Positions 43,933 to 53,773 of a stretch of DNA of 64,000 nucleotides are shown here, one piece after another; position 1 is the first letter of the stretch; each line of letters opens with the position of its first letter. This DNA comes from JALZVT01 sp039029135 (GTDB lineage: Bacteria; Pseudomonadota; Gammaproteobacteria; Pseudomonadales; Azotimanducaceae). A program made the translations under genes and the position numbers. Under the pieces are notes generated by a model. That model did not search any database. It was not told the origin of the DNA and saw only the letters and a program-made list of their open reading frames with translations. Where the stretch lies: the NCBI GenBank assembly GCA_039029135.1, contig JBCCGT010000009.1, positions 1 through 64,000 of the forward strand, read 5' to 3'.

Positions 43933-45072
43933 TCATCGCGCGCCGCTGCCAAAGGCCACGCGCACGCCCATGTCCGGCAGGATGCGGGCGTCGAGTGCAC
44001 GGAATCCCAGCCGCACCCGCACAGTTGCCTTGTTGCGATCCGCGGCGGGAATGATCGCGATGACGTAGGCCTCGAAGTCGACATCCGGATAGGCGTTCAG
44101 CGCCGCCCGCACCGGCTGATCTACAAACACTCGGTTGATATAGGCCTCGTTGACGTCGACCTCGATCTCAAGCGAGTCCATGTCGACGATGGTGCAGATC
44201 CCGGTACGCGTAAAGCCGCCGCCGGCTGACACCGGCGAGATCATCTCGCCGGGCTGCGCCGCCTTGGCAATGACGACCCCGGCAAACGGCGCGCGAATCA
44301 CCATGTCGGCCACGACCTGCGCCTGGACGTCGACGCTGCGGCGACTGACCAGGACGTCCTTGCGGTTTCTTTCCAGTCGCGCCAGCAGCGCGTCGACGTT
44401 CAGCCGATCGCGATCGAGATCGGCTTTGCTGGCCAGCTCGCGTTCGGACAGATTGACCGTGCGCTCGAGATCCAGGCGCGCCTGCGCGAGCTGGACCTCC
44501 AGTTCGGCCAGGGCGGCGTTCGCGGCCTCCGCCTGGGAACGCGCGAGATCGAGCTGTGCCTGCTGAATGCTTGCGTCCAGTCTGGCGAGCACCTGACCGG
44601 CGGCGACCAGATCGCCCTCCTCGATCAAAACCTCCAGCACCTTGCCGGTGGACTTGGAGCTGACCGTCGCCTGCCGCCGGGCAACCACGTAGCCGGTGGC
44701 ATCGAGCACGCTCACCGGGCGCGCAGCGGCGCCGGTCGGCACGGCGCTCGTCGGTTCTTCTGTCGCACGCTTTGCGCGTCCTGAGGCTTCAGGGAGCTGG
44801 GCGGGCTGGGCCGCGGCGGCGTTCGTGATCACGGCAGGAGACGACGCGTCGCCCTGAGCGTCAGTTGCTGCTGGCGCCGCGGACGGACCCGCAAGCGTCC
44901 ACCACGCGAACCCGCCGCCGAGCAGGACTGCAAGCGGCAGCAGATAGCGCCAGTGTTCGCGCGGCGGCGCGGCAGCATCGCGGTCGATTTTCAACGAGCG
45001 TAGCTGCGCCGCCCGCTCGGCGCCATCCGTCGCCGCCGCGCCTGTATTGCTTGCTTGATCGTCCATCGCCAT
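43933..45072 (-). CDS. periplasmic adaptor (HlyD/RND-MFP family)
   Basis: A 379-aa membrane-fusion protein. One N-terminal helix (YLLPLAVLLGGGFAWWTLAG) is followed by an Ala-rich linker, a split lipoyl domain (ATGYVVARRQATVSSKSTGKV...GDLVAAGQVLARLD ... VIRAPFAGVVIAKAAQPGE), a helical hairpin rich in Ala, Glu and Arg, and a beta-barrel part. It bridges the ABC permeases to the outer membrane. No outer-membrane channel gene lies in the operon. The start may be ATG 45072 or ATG 45066. First gene of the operon adaptor, ATPase, permease, permease. Confidence 0.92.
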   Translation of the reverse strand: MAMDDQASNTGAAATDGAERAAQLRSLKIDRDAAAPPREHWRYLLPLAVLLGGGFAWWTLAGPSAAPAATDAQGDASSPAVITNAAAAQPAQLPEASGRAKRATEEPTSAVPTGAAARPVSVLDATGYVVARRQATVSSKSTGKVLEVLIEEGDLVAAGQVLARLDASIQQAQLDLARSQAEAANAALAELEVQLAQARLDLERTVNLSERELASKADLDRDRLNVDALLARLERNRKDVLVSRRSVDVQAQVVADMVIRAPFAGVVIAKAAQPGEMISPVSAGGGFTRTGICTIVDMDSLEIEVDVNEAYINRVFVDQPVRAALNAYPDVDFEAYVIAIIPAADRNKATVRVRLGFRALDARILPDMGVRVAFGSGAR

Positions 45073-45236
45073 GCGTCGCCGTGCTCGAATCAGGTGCGCA
45101 TCGGGGCATGCCCGAGCCCGCCGTCCTACCGTAACCGCTTTTCGCTTGCACCGGCCAGCGTCGGCAACCAGACGAAGCATTTCGAGACGATATCGCGCAC
45201 AATTCGCGCGCCCTAATCCTGTGAGTACATCCCGAC

Positions 45237-46475
45237 ATGGATCGACTGCGCGCCCTGCTGGAGGGCATCACCGAACGTACCGACATCGAATGGCTCGCCG
45301 TCATCATCGCGGTCGCCGCGGTACTCACGCTGGCCGTGGTGGTGTATTTCGTCGCTCGCCTGCTCGCCGTGCGGGTGATCGGCGCCTGGGTCGCCGCGTC
45401 GTCGACGCAGAAGGACGACCGGCTGCTGTCACGCGGGGTGCTCAACCGCGCCGCACACCTGCCGCCTGCGCTGTTCGTGTACGAGCTGCTGCCAAACGCG
45501 CTGACCGACTATCCAATCGTTGCAAACGCCGTCAGCGCGGTGGCCCTCATCTACGTCATCTTCAGCGTCGCGCTCATCATCGACACCCTGCTGACCGCCA
45601 CGTTCGCCATGCTGCGCGACACCGAGATTGCGAGCAGCATGCCGCTGACGAGCGTGCTGCAGGTGCTGAAGATCGCGCTGTACTTCATCGCCAGCATACT
45701 GACACTGTCGGTGCTGCTCGGTGAATCGCCGCTGCATCTGCTGGCCGGCCTGGGGGCCATGACCGCGGTGCTGATGCTGGTGTTCAAAGACCCGATACTC
45801 GGTTTCGTGGCCGGCATTCAGCTGTCCAGCAATCGCATGGTCAGCGTCGGGGACTGGATCGAGATGCCGAAGTACGGCGCGGACGGCGACGTGCAGGAGA
45901 TCGCGCTGACGACCGTCAAGGTGAAAAACTTCGACAATACGGTCACCACGGTGCCGACCCAGGCGCTTATCAACGAGTCGTTTCGCAACTGGCGAGCGAT
46001 GCAGGAGAGTGGCGGCCGGCGGATCAAGCGCAGCGTCCTGGTGGACGTCGCCAGCATTCGATTTCTCGGCGAGGACGACATCGAGCGCTTCGCCGAAATC
46101 GACATGCTCGCGGACTACATCAAGGAAAAGCGCAGCGCACTGGTCGAAGCCAACAAGACCGTGCAACGCAGCGCGCCGACCAATCAACGGCGGCTCACGA
46201 ACGTCGGCACCTATCGAGCCTACATCGAAGCCTATCTGCGCCAACATCCGCAGATCAGCCAGACGCTTACGCTGCTCGTGCGACAGCTAGCGCCGACCGA
46301 ACAGGGCCTGCCCATCGAGATCTACGCGTTCAGTACGGACAAGAACTGGGCGAACTACGAATCAATTCAGGCCGACATCTTCGATCACATACTCGCCGCG
46401 GCAGGCGAGTTCGATCTGCGGATCGTGCAGATTCCTACGGGACAAGACATGCGCGCACTGCGCGATGGCCTCTGA
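45237..46475 (+). CDS. mechanosensitive ion channel, MscS family (YbdG/MscM-like)
   Basis: A 412-aa channel with four or five membrane helices followed by the MscS core. The pore helix region is LLAGLGAMTAVLMLVFKDPILGFVAGIQLS, then the beta domain (VSVGDWIEM, VKVKNFDNTVTTVPTQALINESFRNW). The insert after the beta domain, with RIKRSVLVDVASIRFL and NVGTYRAYIEAYLRQHP, is typical of the YbdG type that acts in mild hypo-osmotic shock. ATG 45237. It is divergent from the ABC adaptor gene and convergent with pyruvate kinase. Confidence 0.93.
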   Translation: MDRLRALLEGITERTDIEWLAVIIAVAAVLTLAVVVYFVARLLAVRVIGAWVAASSTQKDDRLLSRGVLNRAAHLPPALFVYELLPNALTDYPIVANAVSAVALIYVIFSVALIIDTLLTATFAMLRDTEIASSMPLTSVLQVLKIALYFIASILTLSVLLGESPLHLLAGLGAMTAVLMLVFKDPILGFVAGIQLSSNRMVSVGDWIEMPKYGADGDVQEIALTTVKVKNFDNTVTTVPTQALINESFRNWRAMQESGGRRIKRSVLVDVASIRFLGEDDIERFAEIDMLADYIKEKRSALVEANKTVQRSAPTNQRRLTNVGTYRAYIEAYLRQHPQISQTLTLLVRQLAPTEQGLPIEIYAFSTDKNWANYESIQADIFDHILAAAGEFDLRIVQIPTGQDMRALRDGL

Positions 46476-46552
46476 GAGATCACTAACGGCCTGGAAACCT
46501 CTGCATCCATTTGGCCCGCTCCGCGCAGTAGTTACTCCGAGGTGCCCGCGGC

Positions 46553-47989
46553 TTAGATATCCACGATCTTGAGCGTGTTGGTACCGCCCTGGACGTTATG
46601 GAAATCGCCTTTCGACAGGATGATGCGATCGCCTTGGGCAACGGCGCCAAGCGTCAGGAGGCGCTCCAGCGTGGCGGCGTTGACCTTGTCATAGTCGAGC
46701 GCCGCAGTCTCGAAGCGCACGGGATGCACGCCCCGGTACAGCGCCACCCGACCCAGCGTGCGCGGGCTGTCGCCCAGCGCGTAGATCGGCAGGCGCGAGC
46801 GAATTCTCGACATCAGTCGCGGCGTGTTGCCTGACGCGGTGAGGCAGGCCACCGCGCGCACCCCGTCCAGGCGCTCCGCGACCGTCATGGCGGCAAGGGC
46901 GACGGCCTGATCGATGGTCTCGCAGGGTACTTCCGCGTTCAGACCCGTCTCGAGGTTGGGTACGGATTCGGCGCCCACAACGATCCGGACCATCGACTGA
47001 ACGGTCTGCAGAGGAAAGTCTCCGACCGCCGTTTCACCGGACAGCATCACCGCGTCGGTACCGTCGATTACGGCATTGGCGACGTCCATCACCTCCGCGC
47101 GCGTCGCGCGCGGATTGTTGATCATCGACTCCATCATCTGCGTCGCGGTAATGACTGGGCGATTCAACTCACGCGCCCGTTCGATGATGCGCTTCTGTAC
47201 ACCGACCAGCCGCGCATCGCCGATTTCGATACCCAGATCGCCGCGCGCGACCATCACACCATCGGCGGCCAGGATGATCTCGTCGAGGGTGCCACCACGC
47301 ACGGCCTCGACCCGCTCGAGTTTCGCGATCACCCGGCAGCCCGCCCCTTGCGCCTCGATCAGCTCACGCGCCTGCTCGATGTCCTGCGCCGCGCGTGGGA
47401 AGGACACCGCCAGATAGTCGACGCCCTGGCCGCAGGCGAACGCGAGATCGTAGTGGTCTTTATCGGTGAGCGCCGGCGCCGATAGTCCGCCGCCGCGCTT
47501 GTTGATGCCTTGATTGCTGGCCACCTTGCCGCCCAGCCGCACCCGACAGTCGACGCGCGTGCCCTGTGTGCCCTGCACCTCCAGCTCGACCAGCCCATCA
47601 CCGAGCACCAGCACGTCCCCGGCCATGACCTCTGCCGGCAGCGGCTTGTAGGTCGTGCCCACGATGTCGCCGGTGCCGGCATCGGCCGCATGAGCCGTGT
47701 CGATCGCGAAGGCGGCGTCGTTTTGCAGCACAACCGGCCGACCGCCAGAGAAGCCCGTTATGCGAATCTTCGGGCCCTGCAGATCACCGAGCACAGCGAC
47801 GAAGCGTTCCTGCTGCTGCGCGGCCTCCCTAATGCGACGAATACGCGCCTCGTGCTCAGCGTGCGTACCGTGGGAAAAGTTGCAGCGGAACACGTCTACG
47901 CCCGCCGAGACCAGTTGGGGTATGAGGCCATCGCTGGCCGGTCCAAGCGTGGCGACGATCTTGGTTTGCCGAGACGGTTGGGTATTCAC
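46553..47989 (-). CDS. pyk: pyruvate kinase
   Basis: A 478-aa pyruvate kinase (phosphoenolpyruvate + ADP to pyruvate + ATP). Motifs: KIVATLGPAS, VFRCNFSHG, DLQGPKIRI, the active-site signature VIAKLERVEAV, DGVMVARGDLGIEIG, and ITATQMMESMI with DVANAVIDGTDAVMLSGETA. The start is read as GTG 47989 (VNTQPSRQTKIVATLGP) from the position of the first beta strand; the frame is open much further upstream and no good Shine-Dalgarno is visible. The 263-bp gap before it carries no other gene. Confidence 0.95.
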   Translation of the reverse strand: MNTQPSRQTKIVATLGPASDGLIPQLVSAGVDVFRCNFSHGTHAEHEARIRRIREAAQQQERFVAVLGDLQGPKIRITGFSGGRPVVLQNDAAFAIDTAHAADAGTGDIVGTTYKPLPAEVMAGDVLVLGDGLVELEVQGTQGTRVDCRVRLGGKVASNQGINKRGGGLSAPALTDKDHYDLAFACGQGVDYLAVSFPRAAQDIEQARELIEAQGAGCRVIAKLERVEAVRGGTLDEIILAADGVMVARGDLGIEIGDARLVGVQKRIIERARELNRPVITATQMMESMINNPRATRAEVMDVANAVIDGTDAVMLSGETAVGDFPLQTVQSMVRIVVGAESVPNLETGLNAEVPCETIDQAVALAAMTVAERLDGVRAVACLTASGNTPRLMSRIRSRLPIYALGDSPRTLGRVALYRGVHPVRFETAALDYDKVNAATLERLLTLGAVAQGDRIILSKGDFHNVQGGTNTLKIVDI

Positions 47990-48252
47990 AAAGCGAGAGT
48001 GATCTTTTAATCGGTGTGGCGACTGATGGCTGTAGCAACGCGCGGCCCGCCACCTGTCGTGAACGGTCGGGACGGGGCGCGGGCGTCGTCGTCCCGCCGG
48101 AGCACGGCCGGGAACGCGCCGGATTCTGGTCATCCTGCAGGCGCAAGTAAAGCAGAAACGGACGAGGTCGCTGGCTGGCCCCGCGGTCGCGGCCGCAACA
48201 GCCAACCCAGGACCGGGAGTGTGCAGCCGAAGGTTCGTCGCCGGGCGTGTCG

Positions 48253-50361
48253 CTACGCGTCCGGCTCACCCGGCTCATCCGCCAGCGCCAGCAGGGCGCC
48301 GCGCTCGCTCGCCGAATCGTCGTGACCCAGCGCGATGATGCGCTCCCAGGCCTCCGGCGGCGACGGTCGTTCACGATTTGCCGCCATGATGACCTGGGCC
48401 TTGAACGCTGCGCCGAGATCCACCGCAGCGCGGCCGGCGATCGTCAGCCGCCGCACATCGTAGGCGTCGAGCCAGTTTGCCGCCGCGGCGCCAAGTCGGC
48501 TGGCGCACCGCCCAGCCGCGCTCAGCGCCCAGGGTTGGCCCTCACGGTAGGCCGCCACAAACGCAGGCCAGTCGATCGCCTGGTCGGGTAGTTCTTGCCG
48601 ATCGTGGAGGTAACGGGCGAGATCGAGGATGCCCGTCTCGCTAACGGCATCGCCATAGGGCAGCGCTGGCGCGATCGCTCCGCCCGCTCGAGATGCGATC
48701 GACAGGCGCGCGCCGCTGGCGCCAATCAACACGGTCGCGTGGCCACCCTGATGCGCGTCCAGTGTGCCGTAGGTCCGCGCGATCGCGTCGACTCTCGACA
48801 GGACCAGCAGCCGCACCGCGGGCCAGCGGCAACGAAACGCTGATCGCCAGCCGCCGTCGGCGAGACGATCTGGTTGGGCAGCAACCGGGTTTTCATCGGC
48901 AGTGAGTTCAAGAGCCGGCTCAGCCGAGACGAGCGCTACGCGTCGCGGCACCCCCTCGCCCAGCAGTCCATCGACGAGTCGCACTGCCTGATCGACGACC
49001 GAGCGTCCGCCGCTGGCGCCGTTCTTGACCCGGGTGCGAGCCCGCCGCAGCACTTGCAGGCGCTCGGCGACGCACGCGGACGCGCGCAGTTCGTCGCCGT
49101 CGAGCTCGATCATCACATCCAGAGCGAACCTAGTCTCGTCGAGCGAGCGGTGGTCGGTCGCCCGCTTGCGCGGCGCCAGCTCCGCGGCGACGCTTGGGAC
49201 TGCATCGAGCGAGGCCGCCTCGCCCAGCTCGACGCCGCTGGCATTCGTACCAGCCAGCGTCTCGCAGAGCTGACCGATCAGCACCTCGTCGAGCGCGCGC
49301 TCTGCGTGGACAACACTCACGCGGCCGATGCCCCGCGGTATCGTCAGCCCCTGCCCCGATTCGGACAGTCGGTGCAGCACCGCCCGCAGCGAATCGGCGC
49401 CGAGCGCCTCGTTAACGATTGGCAGGTCGAAGCTTCGCAGCAGCGCCATGATCCTAGACACTTCGCGGCCCCGCAGACGCCCTAGCGCGAGCGCCAAGAG
49501 CGCAGAGAACGCTATATCCAGAGCAAGCGCGTCGCCCGGATCGAAGGCGTGCTGGGTCTCAAGAACGGGGGCAATTCGACGACCGAAGCGGCCCACGGCG
49601 TCGTCCGCGCGTATGACCGCTGCCTGCGCCTGCTGCATGACACGGCGGGCCAGGAAGGATGACTGCTGCAGTCGCGTTGGCGACAGATCGGCCGCCCGCC
49701 GCTCCAAAAGGGCAAACAGGTCCGCATCGCCCGCCAGCGCCACCGCGATCAGCGTCGCGATGCCGGCCCGCCACTGCTGGGAATCGCCCGAGGCCAGCAG
49801 CGTGGGGTCAAGCAGCACCGCTTCGGCCCGCGGCATGAGCGTCAGTGGGCGGCCGACACCCATCGACAGCGCGAGCGGGCGCAGCCCGATCTGTACCTGG
49901 GTCTTGAGGGTCGTGGGAACAAATAGATAGCTGTTGCCGCTGAGCGAAGCAGCGGCAGCGACGAGTCCGAGACAACGTTCACCGCCAAGCGCAACCACAA
50001 CCGATCCCGCGGGCGCGAGCAGAAACGCGTGCAGCAGTGTCTGCAGCGCCTGAGTGTCGTCCTCGCTGACATCCGGTAACAGCAGCGTCTCGGCACCGCC
50101 GCTGTCGCGGCTGCGAATGAGCTCCGCCGCCAGCGTATGTCCGTAGAGGCGGGCAACGCTGCGGGTCGCGACAATGAGGGCGTGGCGACCCCCGAGGCGA
50201 TCACGCAAGACGTCCAGTCGCGCCGCGACCAGATCGCTCGCCCAGAGAACGTATTCGGCCGCATCGGGCACGGGCAGAAGATCCGGTGCAGGCCGCGATC
50301 CAAAGGGCAGACCCTGCGCGGGCAGCGCCCGCGTGGGCTTATCGTTGTAACCAGTCTCCAT
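48253..50361 (-). CDS. fusion of degenerate sugar-phosphate cyclase (DHQS/EEVS-like) and ROK-like domains
   Basis: A 702-aa protein I can place only by fold. Residues about 30-355 follow 3-dehydroquinate synthase or 2-epi-5-epi-valiolone synthase: HALIVATRSVARLYG, LLLPDVSEDD, VVVALGGERCLGLV, FVPTTLKTQV, EAVLLDPTLL, IPRGIGRVSVV. Catalytic residues look lost (GGKTxxN absent, the Zn-binding HGEAV is PGDAL, no DKK). Residues about 405-690 resemble a ROK kinase or repressor: RFALDVMIELDGDELRAS, TVLIGASGARLSIASRAGG, ALSAAGRCASRLGAAAANWL. The NDA motif is also missing. ATG 50361 follows GGGG; ATG 50433 is possible. Function unknown. Its neighbours are the copper monooxygenase gene upstream and pyruvate kinase downstream. 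Confidence 0.6.
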   Translation of the reverse strand: METGYNDKPTRALPAQGLPFGSRPAPDLLPVPDAAEYVLWASDLVAARLDVLRDRLGGRHALIVATRSVARLYGHTLAAELIRSRDSGGAETLLLPDVSEDDTQALQTLLHAFLLAPAGSVVVALGGERCLGLVAAAASLSGNSYLFVPTTLKTQVQIGLRPLALSMGVGRPLTLMPRAEAVLLDPTLLASGDSQQWRAGIATLIAVALAGDADLFALLERRAADLSPTRLQQSSFLARRVMQQAQAAVIRADDAVGRFGRRIAPVLETQHAFDPGDALALDIAFSALLALALGRLRGREVSRIMALLRSFDLPIVNEALGADSLRAVLHRLSESGQGLTIPRGIGRVSVVHAERALDEVLIGQLCETLAGTNASGVELGEAASLDAVPSVAAELAPRKRATDHRSLDETRFALDVMIELDGDELRASACVAERLQVLRRARTRVKNGASGGRSVVDQAVRLVDGLLGEGVPRRVALVSAEPALELTADENPVAAQPDRLADGGWRSAFRCRWPAVRLLVLSRVDAIARTYGTLDAHQGGHATVLIGASGARLSIASRAGGAIAPALPYGDAVSETGILDLARYLHDRQELPDQAIDWPAFVAAYREGQPWALSAAGRCASRLGAAAANWLDAYDVRRLTIAGRAAVDLGAAFKAQVIMAANRERPSPPEAWERIIALGHDDSASERGALLALADEPGEPDA

Positions 50362-50585
50362 GGGGTCCCCCGACCACCCGCCTTCGCGCCGTGCGCGCGA
50401 TACGCGGTGGCTGACTCCGATTTCTGCCAGCATAGCCAGCCGCGGCCGTCAGTTATTCAGCACCCTGTAATCAGTTGTTAGCGGTGCGTAAGGCGTTGGT
50501 CGGCGTTCCTTTTTTCGTCCGATCACTGGCGCGCGTCGCGTCCTGCAAGACGCGACCGCTGACATAGGGGGGCAGGTCGTCTGAT

Positions 50586-52589
50586 TCAGCCGCCACCCGC
50601 GACGGTGACTGCCGGTGTGTCCTGACTCGGTGCCGCGCCGAACGTGAAGCGCTGCTTCGCGCGGATGAACTCCTCGACCGACAGCGCATCGTCATCATTC
50701 GAGTCGCCAAAGAAGAACAACGCGCGCATGCGCAGGCTGCGACGCATGCGCCGCGGCAGTTCGTCGCGCTCAAGCAGGCCATTGAGGTTCTTGTCCATGA
50801 AGCCGACAAATTGGGTGTCATCAACGCGCTCGACATCGTGAAACGGTGTCGTTGACGTTTCCTCATCCCAGCTGAAGAGGAAATCGCCGTACAGCATCTC
50901 ATCCCAGGACTGCAGGCCCCACGGCACCTTGCGCTCCGGGTCGGGGTTACGCGGGTTGAGCGCGGAATTGTCATAGACGGTGCGATGAATCAGCCGCGAT
51001 CCCGCCGGTGCCCGATACGGCTGCTCGAACTGATAGCTGCGCTGCCAGTTGAAGTCATAGTTCGGCACCGACAGCAGGAGTTCTTCGCGCCCGTCCGGGT
51101 AGCGCAACGCAAACTCGCTGGCGCGGCCGCGATAGTGCGCGTGCGGCGCTAGCGCGTAGAGCGTCGCGTCGCGATAGAACTCGAAGTAGGCCGACTCTTC
51201 GAAGGCGCCATCGCGCGGCGGGATACTGATCGTCGGGTCCATGACGACCGAGTGACGAAGAAACTTTTTCGGCGGCTCGGCCGCGAAGTACAGCGCCATC
51301 TTTGTTCGGTCCACGGTCGCTCGGCCCGTCGGCGTGTAGTGCAGCTGAAACACAAAGGTCGAACCCTTCGGCACGAACACGCCGTGGTCCTTCGGCATGA
51401 TCATCGATTCCGCGCCGGGCGCGTAGCCGATCAGGTAGTTATCGAACACGCTCTCGGTATCGGACACCGGTTCGCCGGGCTCGGTGGTACCGGCCAGCAC
51501 GTGATGCACCACTGTTCGGTCGCCCGGTCGAACGGAAACGGCGCGCACCCAGACGTCCCGATCCAGCGGATTCGGGACGGCCGGAAACTGGTAGTCGACC
51601 ACACCTGACGCGGGCACGGCGAACTCGGGAATGTCGATGACGAGATCGGGCTCGCCAAGCGGCCAATCGCCGGCGGCGGCGACGCGCTCGGCGAGCGGAT
51701 CCGGGCCCGGACCACGCGGCGCGCCCGCCTCGATCCAGTGCACGAGCGTCCGCTTCTCGGCGTTGCTGATGCCGGAATCGTTGCGCCACTCGCCCACGTG
51801 AGGGTCCGCATGCCAGGGCGGCATCCGCCGCGTGCGCAGCACCTCGCGAATCATGGGCGCGAAGCCGCGGATCATGTTGTATTCCGACATCGCCCAGGGA
51901 CCAATACCGCCGGCCGTATGGCAGGTCACGCAGCGGCGCTCGAGGATCGGAGCGATGTCCGCGCTGTAGGTCACCGGCCGCGCCCTATCTTCGTAGTCGA
52001 CGCGACAGCTTGCGACGGGCTCAGGGGTCGCGACCGGCTGGGCCGCGATTGGCTGCGCCTGGCCTGCGTCGGTCTGTGCTGCCTGATCGACCCGAGCGAT
52101 GGCCGCCGCAACGCCTGTCAGCGGCCCGCGATAGAGCTGTTGCCATCTGTCGGGATGCACGACGACGGCCTCTCCGCCTTGCAGCCGACCCAGCCCTTCG
52201 CCGACGAGTTGAGTCTCGTCGTGCAGGACGGGCAACGATGCCGGCAGGCTGCGGGCCGCGGCCTGCAAAGCCACGCGCGACTGATTCGGCTCGGAGTTGA
52301 TCAGCAACACCTGCCCGGCAACCTGATCGGCCAGCCCCGCGACATCGACCTCGCAGCCGATGCGATGGCCCACCAAGACCACGGGGTTTGTCAGCGCGTC
52401 AGGCGTGCGCGCGTTGCTGAGGTAATAGAGCTCGTGGGCGACGCCGTGCTGGTCGAGCAATTCGAAATTATCGACGGTCACGGCAGCGGCCGGCTGCTGC
52501 AATAGCAGGCCCGCGGCCAGCCAGCAGCACCACGCCAGGACGCTTCGCCCTCGCGCCGCGGCCACACTTGCCTTTAACTGGGTTCGCAC
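50586..52589 (-). CDS. secreted thioredoxin-fold / heme / copper monooxygenase fusion with EF-hands
   Basis: A 667-aa exported protein. Signal peptide to about residue 36, then a redoxin-like domain (40-170) lacking a CxxC, a heme c site CVTCH near 219, a PHM/DBM-type type II copper ascorbate-dependent monooxygenase region (VVHHVLAG, FQLHYTPTG, LAPHAHYRG provide His ligands), and two EF-hand loops at the end (DKNLNGLLERDE; DSNDDDALSVEEF). Family members hydroxylate unactivated carbons using copper; substrate unknown. GTG 52589 follows GGAG at six bases. The order redox domain, heme, copper suggests internal electron delivery. Confidence 0.85.
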   Translation of the reverse strand: MRTQLKASVAAARGRSVLAWCCWLAAGLLLQQPAAAVTVDNFELLDQHGVAHELYYLSNARTPDALTNPVVLVGHRIGCEVDVAGLADQVAGQVLLINSEPNQSRVALQAAARSLPASLPVLHDETQLVGEGLGRLQGGEAVVVHPDRWQQLYRGPLTGVAAAIARVDQAAQTDAGQAQPIAAQPVATPEPVASCRVDYEDRARPVTYSADIAPILERRCVTCHTAGGIGPWAMSEYNMIRGFAPMIREVLRTRRMPPWHADPHVGEWRNDSGISNAEKRTLVHWIEAGAPRGPGPDPLAERVAAAGDWPLGEPDLVIDIPEFAVPASGVVDYQFPAVPNPLDRDVWVRAVSVRPGDRTVVHHVLAGTTEPGEPVSDTESVFDNYLIGYAPGAESMIMPKDHGVFVPKGSTFVFQLHYTPTGRATVDRTKMALYFAAEPPKKFLRHSVVMDPTISIPPRDGAFEESAYFEFYRDATLYALAPHAHYRGRASEFALRYPDGREELLLSVPNYDFNWQRSYQFEQPYRAPAGSRLIHRTVYDNSALNPRNPDPERKVPWGLQSWDEMLYGDFLFSWDEETSTTPFHDVERVDDTQFVGFMDKNLNGLLERDELPRRMRRSLRMRALFFFGDSNDDDALSVEEFIRAKQRFTFGAAPSQDTPAVTVAGGG

Positions 52590-52688
52590 TTCGATCTCCG
52601 CTACTGACTGGCACCCTGGGAGTGTACACGCAGGCGCGGGACAGGCAGTTCAGAGGGTCCGCGAGCTCGGCTCCTGTGCGGCCGCGGG

Positions 52689-53669
52689 TCAGCCGCGCGT
52701 GGCCACCAGCCAGGTGAGCGGCAGGACGACGAACCACAGCGTCAGCGCCAGAACCAGCAATCGCGGCGAGATCTGGCGCAGCGTCTCGCGCCGCAGATCC
52801 AGCCCAACGCAGAACAGCGCCCCAGCGATCAGATACGCGCCGATTACGCCCGCGGTTCGTCCAACAATCTCCGGCGGCCCGAGGACCCCGTTGAGGAATG
52901 CCACCAGGACGAACAGCACGACAAACCCGGGGACCGACAGCTTGCCGCTGCCAGAGGCGAACAGCCCCCAGAGCGCGAGCAGCGGGATAAGCCACAGCGT
53001 GCGGCCGAGCTTTACGGTGGTCGCCACCGCGAGGGCCTCCTCGCCGTACGCGGCGGCCGTACCGACGACCGAGCTGGTGTCGTGCACCGCGAGCGCGACC
53101 CAGACACCAAACTGCGTCTGAGTCATGTCGAGCGCTTGACCAACCCAGGGCAGACTCAGCAGCGCGATGCAGTTGAGCAGAAAAATGAGCGCCAGCACCG
53201 GCGCGATCTGCTCTGAGCGGGCGCCGATGACCGGCGCCAGCGAGGCCACCGCGGTACCGCCACAGATCGCGGTCCCGGCGGCGACCAGCTGCGCCGACTG
53301 CCGCTCTACTCTGATGACGAGCCCGAGTATCAACCCGCCGATCAGCGTCAGCACGACATAGCCGGCGACGGCAGGCAGATAGGTGCCGCTGATTTCGACC
53401 ACCTCGCGCAGGTCGAGGCGCAGGGCCAAGAGCACGACGGCGCCCTGCAGCAGGTACTTGCCGAGCCACGCGGCCCAGCCGAGTGACTGGTCGGTCGCCA
53501 GGGCAAACACAGCACCCAGCGACAGCGCCAGCGCCGGGTGCGCGAACCAGAGCGCGCCGAGGGCGAGTCCGACGAGCGCTGCGAGCGCAATGCCGCGCGG
53601 CAGCGCGGGCGCGCCAGCCTCCCCCGAGCCGGTCCGCCGCGATCTGTCTTCAGTGATCTGCCGAGACAT
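52689..53669 (-). CDS. YeiH/UPF0324 family putative sulfate exporter
   Basis: A 326-aa membrane protein with about ten helices. The motifs TAICGGTAVASLAPVIGA, FLLNCIALLSLPWVGQ and VALAVHDTSSVVGTAAAYG are the YeiH/UPF0324 signatures. Members are reported or proposed to export sulfate or taurine-derived anions. ATG 53669 (MSRQITEDRSR) is chosen because the helices begin soon after; a longer open frame overlaps the divergent regulator's promoter. It is divergent from an Lrp-type regulator gene that may control it. Confidence 0.88.
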   Translation of the reverse strand: MSRQITEDRSRRTGSGEAGAPALPRGIALAALVGLALGALWFAHPALALSLGAVFALATDQSLGWAAWLGKYLLQGAVVLLALRLDLREVVEISGTYLPAVAGYVVLTLIGGLILGLVIRVERQSAQLVAAGTAICGGTAVASLAPVIGARSEQIAPVLALIFLLNCIALLSLPWVGQALDMTQTQFGVWVALAVHDTSSVVGTAAAYGEEALAVATTVKLGRTLWLIPLLALWGLFASGSGKLSVPGFVVLFVLVAFLNGVLGPPEIVGRTAGVIGAYLIAGALFCVGLDLRRETLRQISPRLLVLALTLWFVVLPLTWLVATRG

Positions 53670-53773
53670 GCCCCTCAATACCTTCGCGACCTTAGCGTCA
53701 GCTTCGCGTCCCCTGGCGTCCGCGTGCGCCCAACCGGCCATATTTGGCTTCCAGCCGTCCAGTTTAGGCGGAT

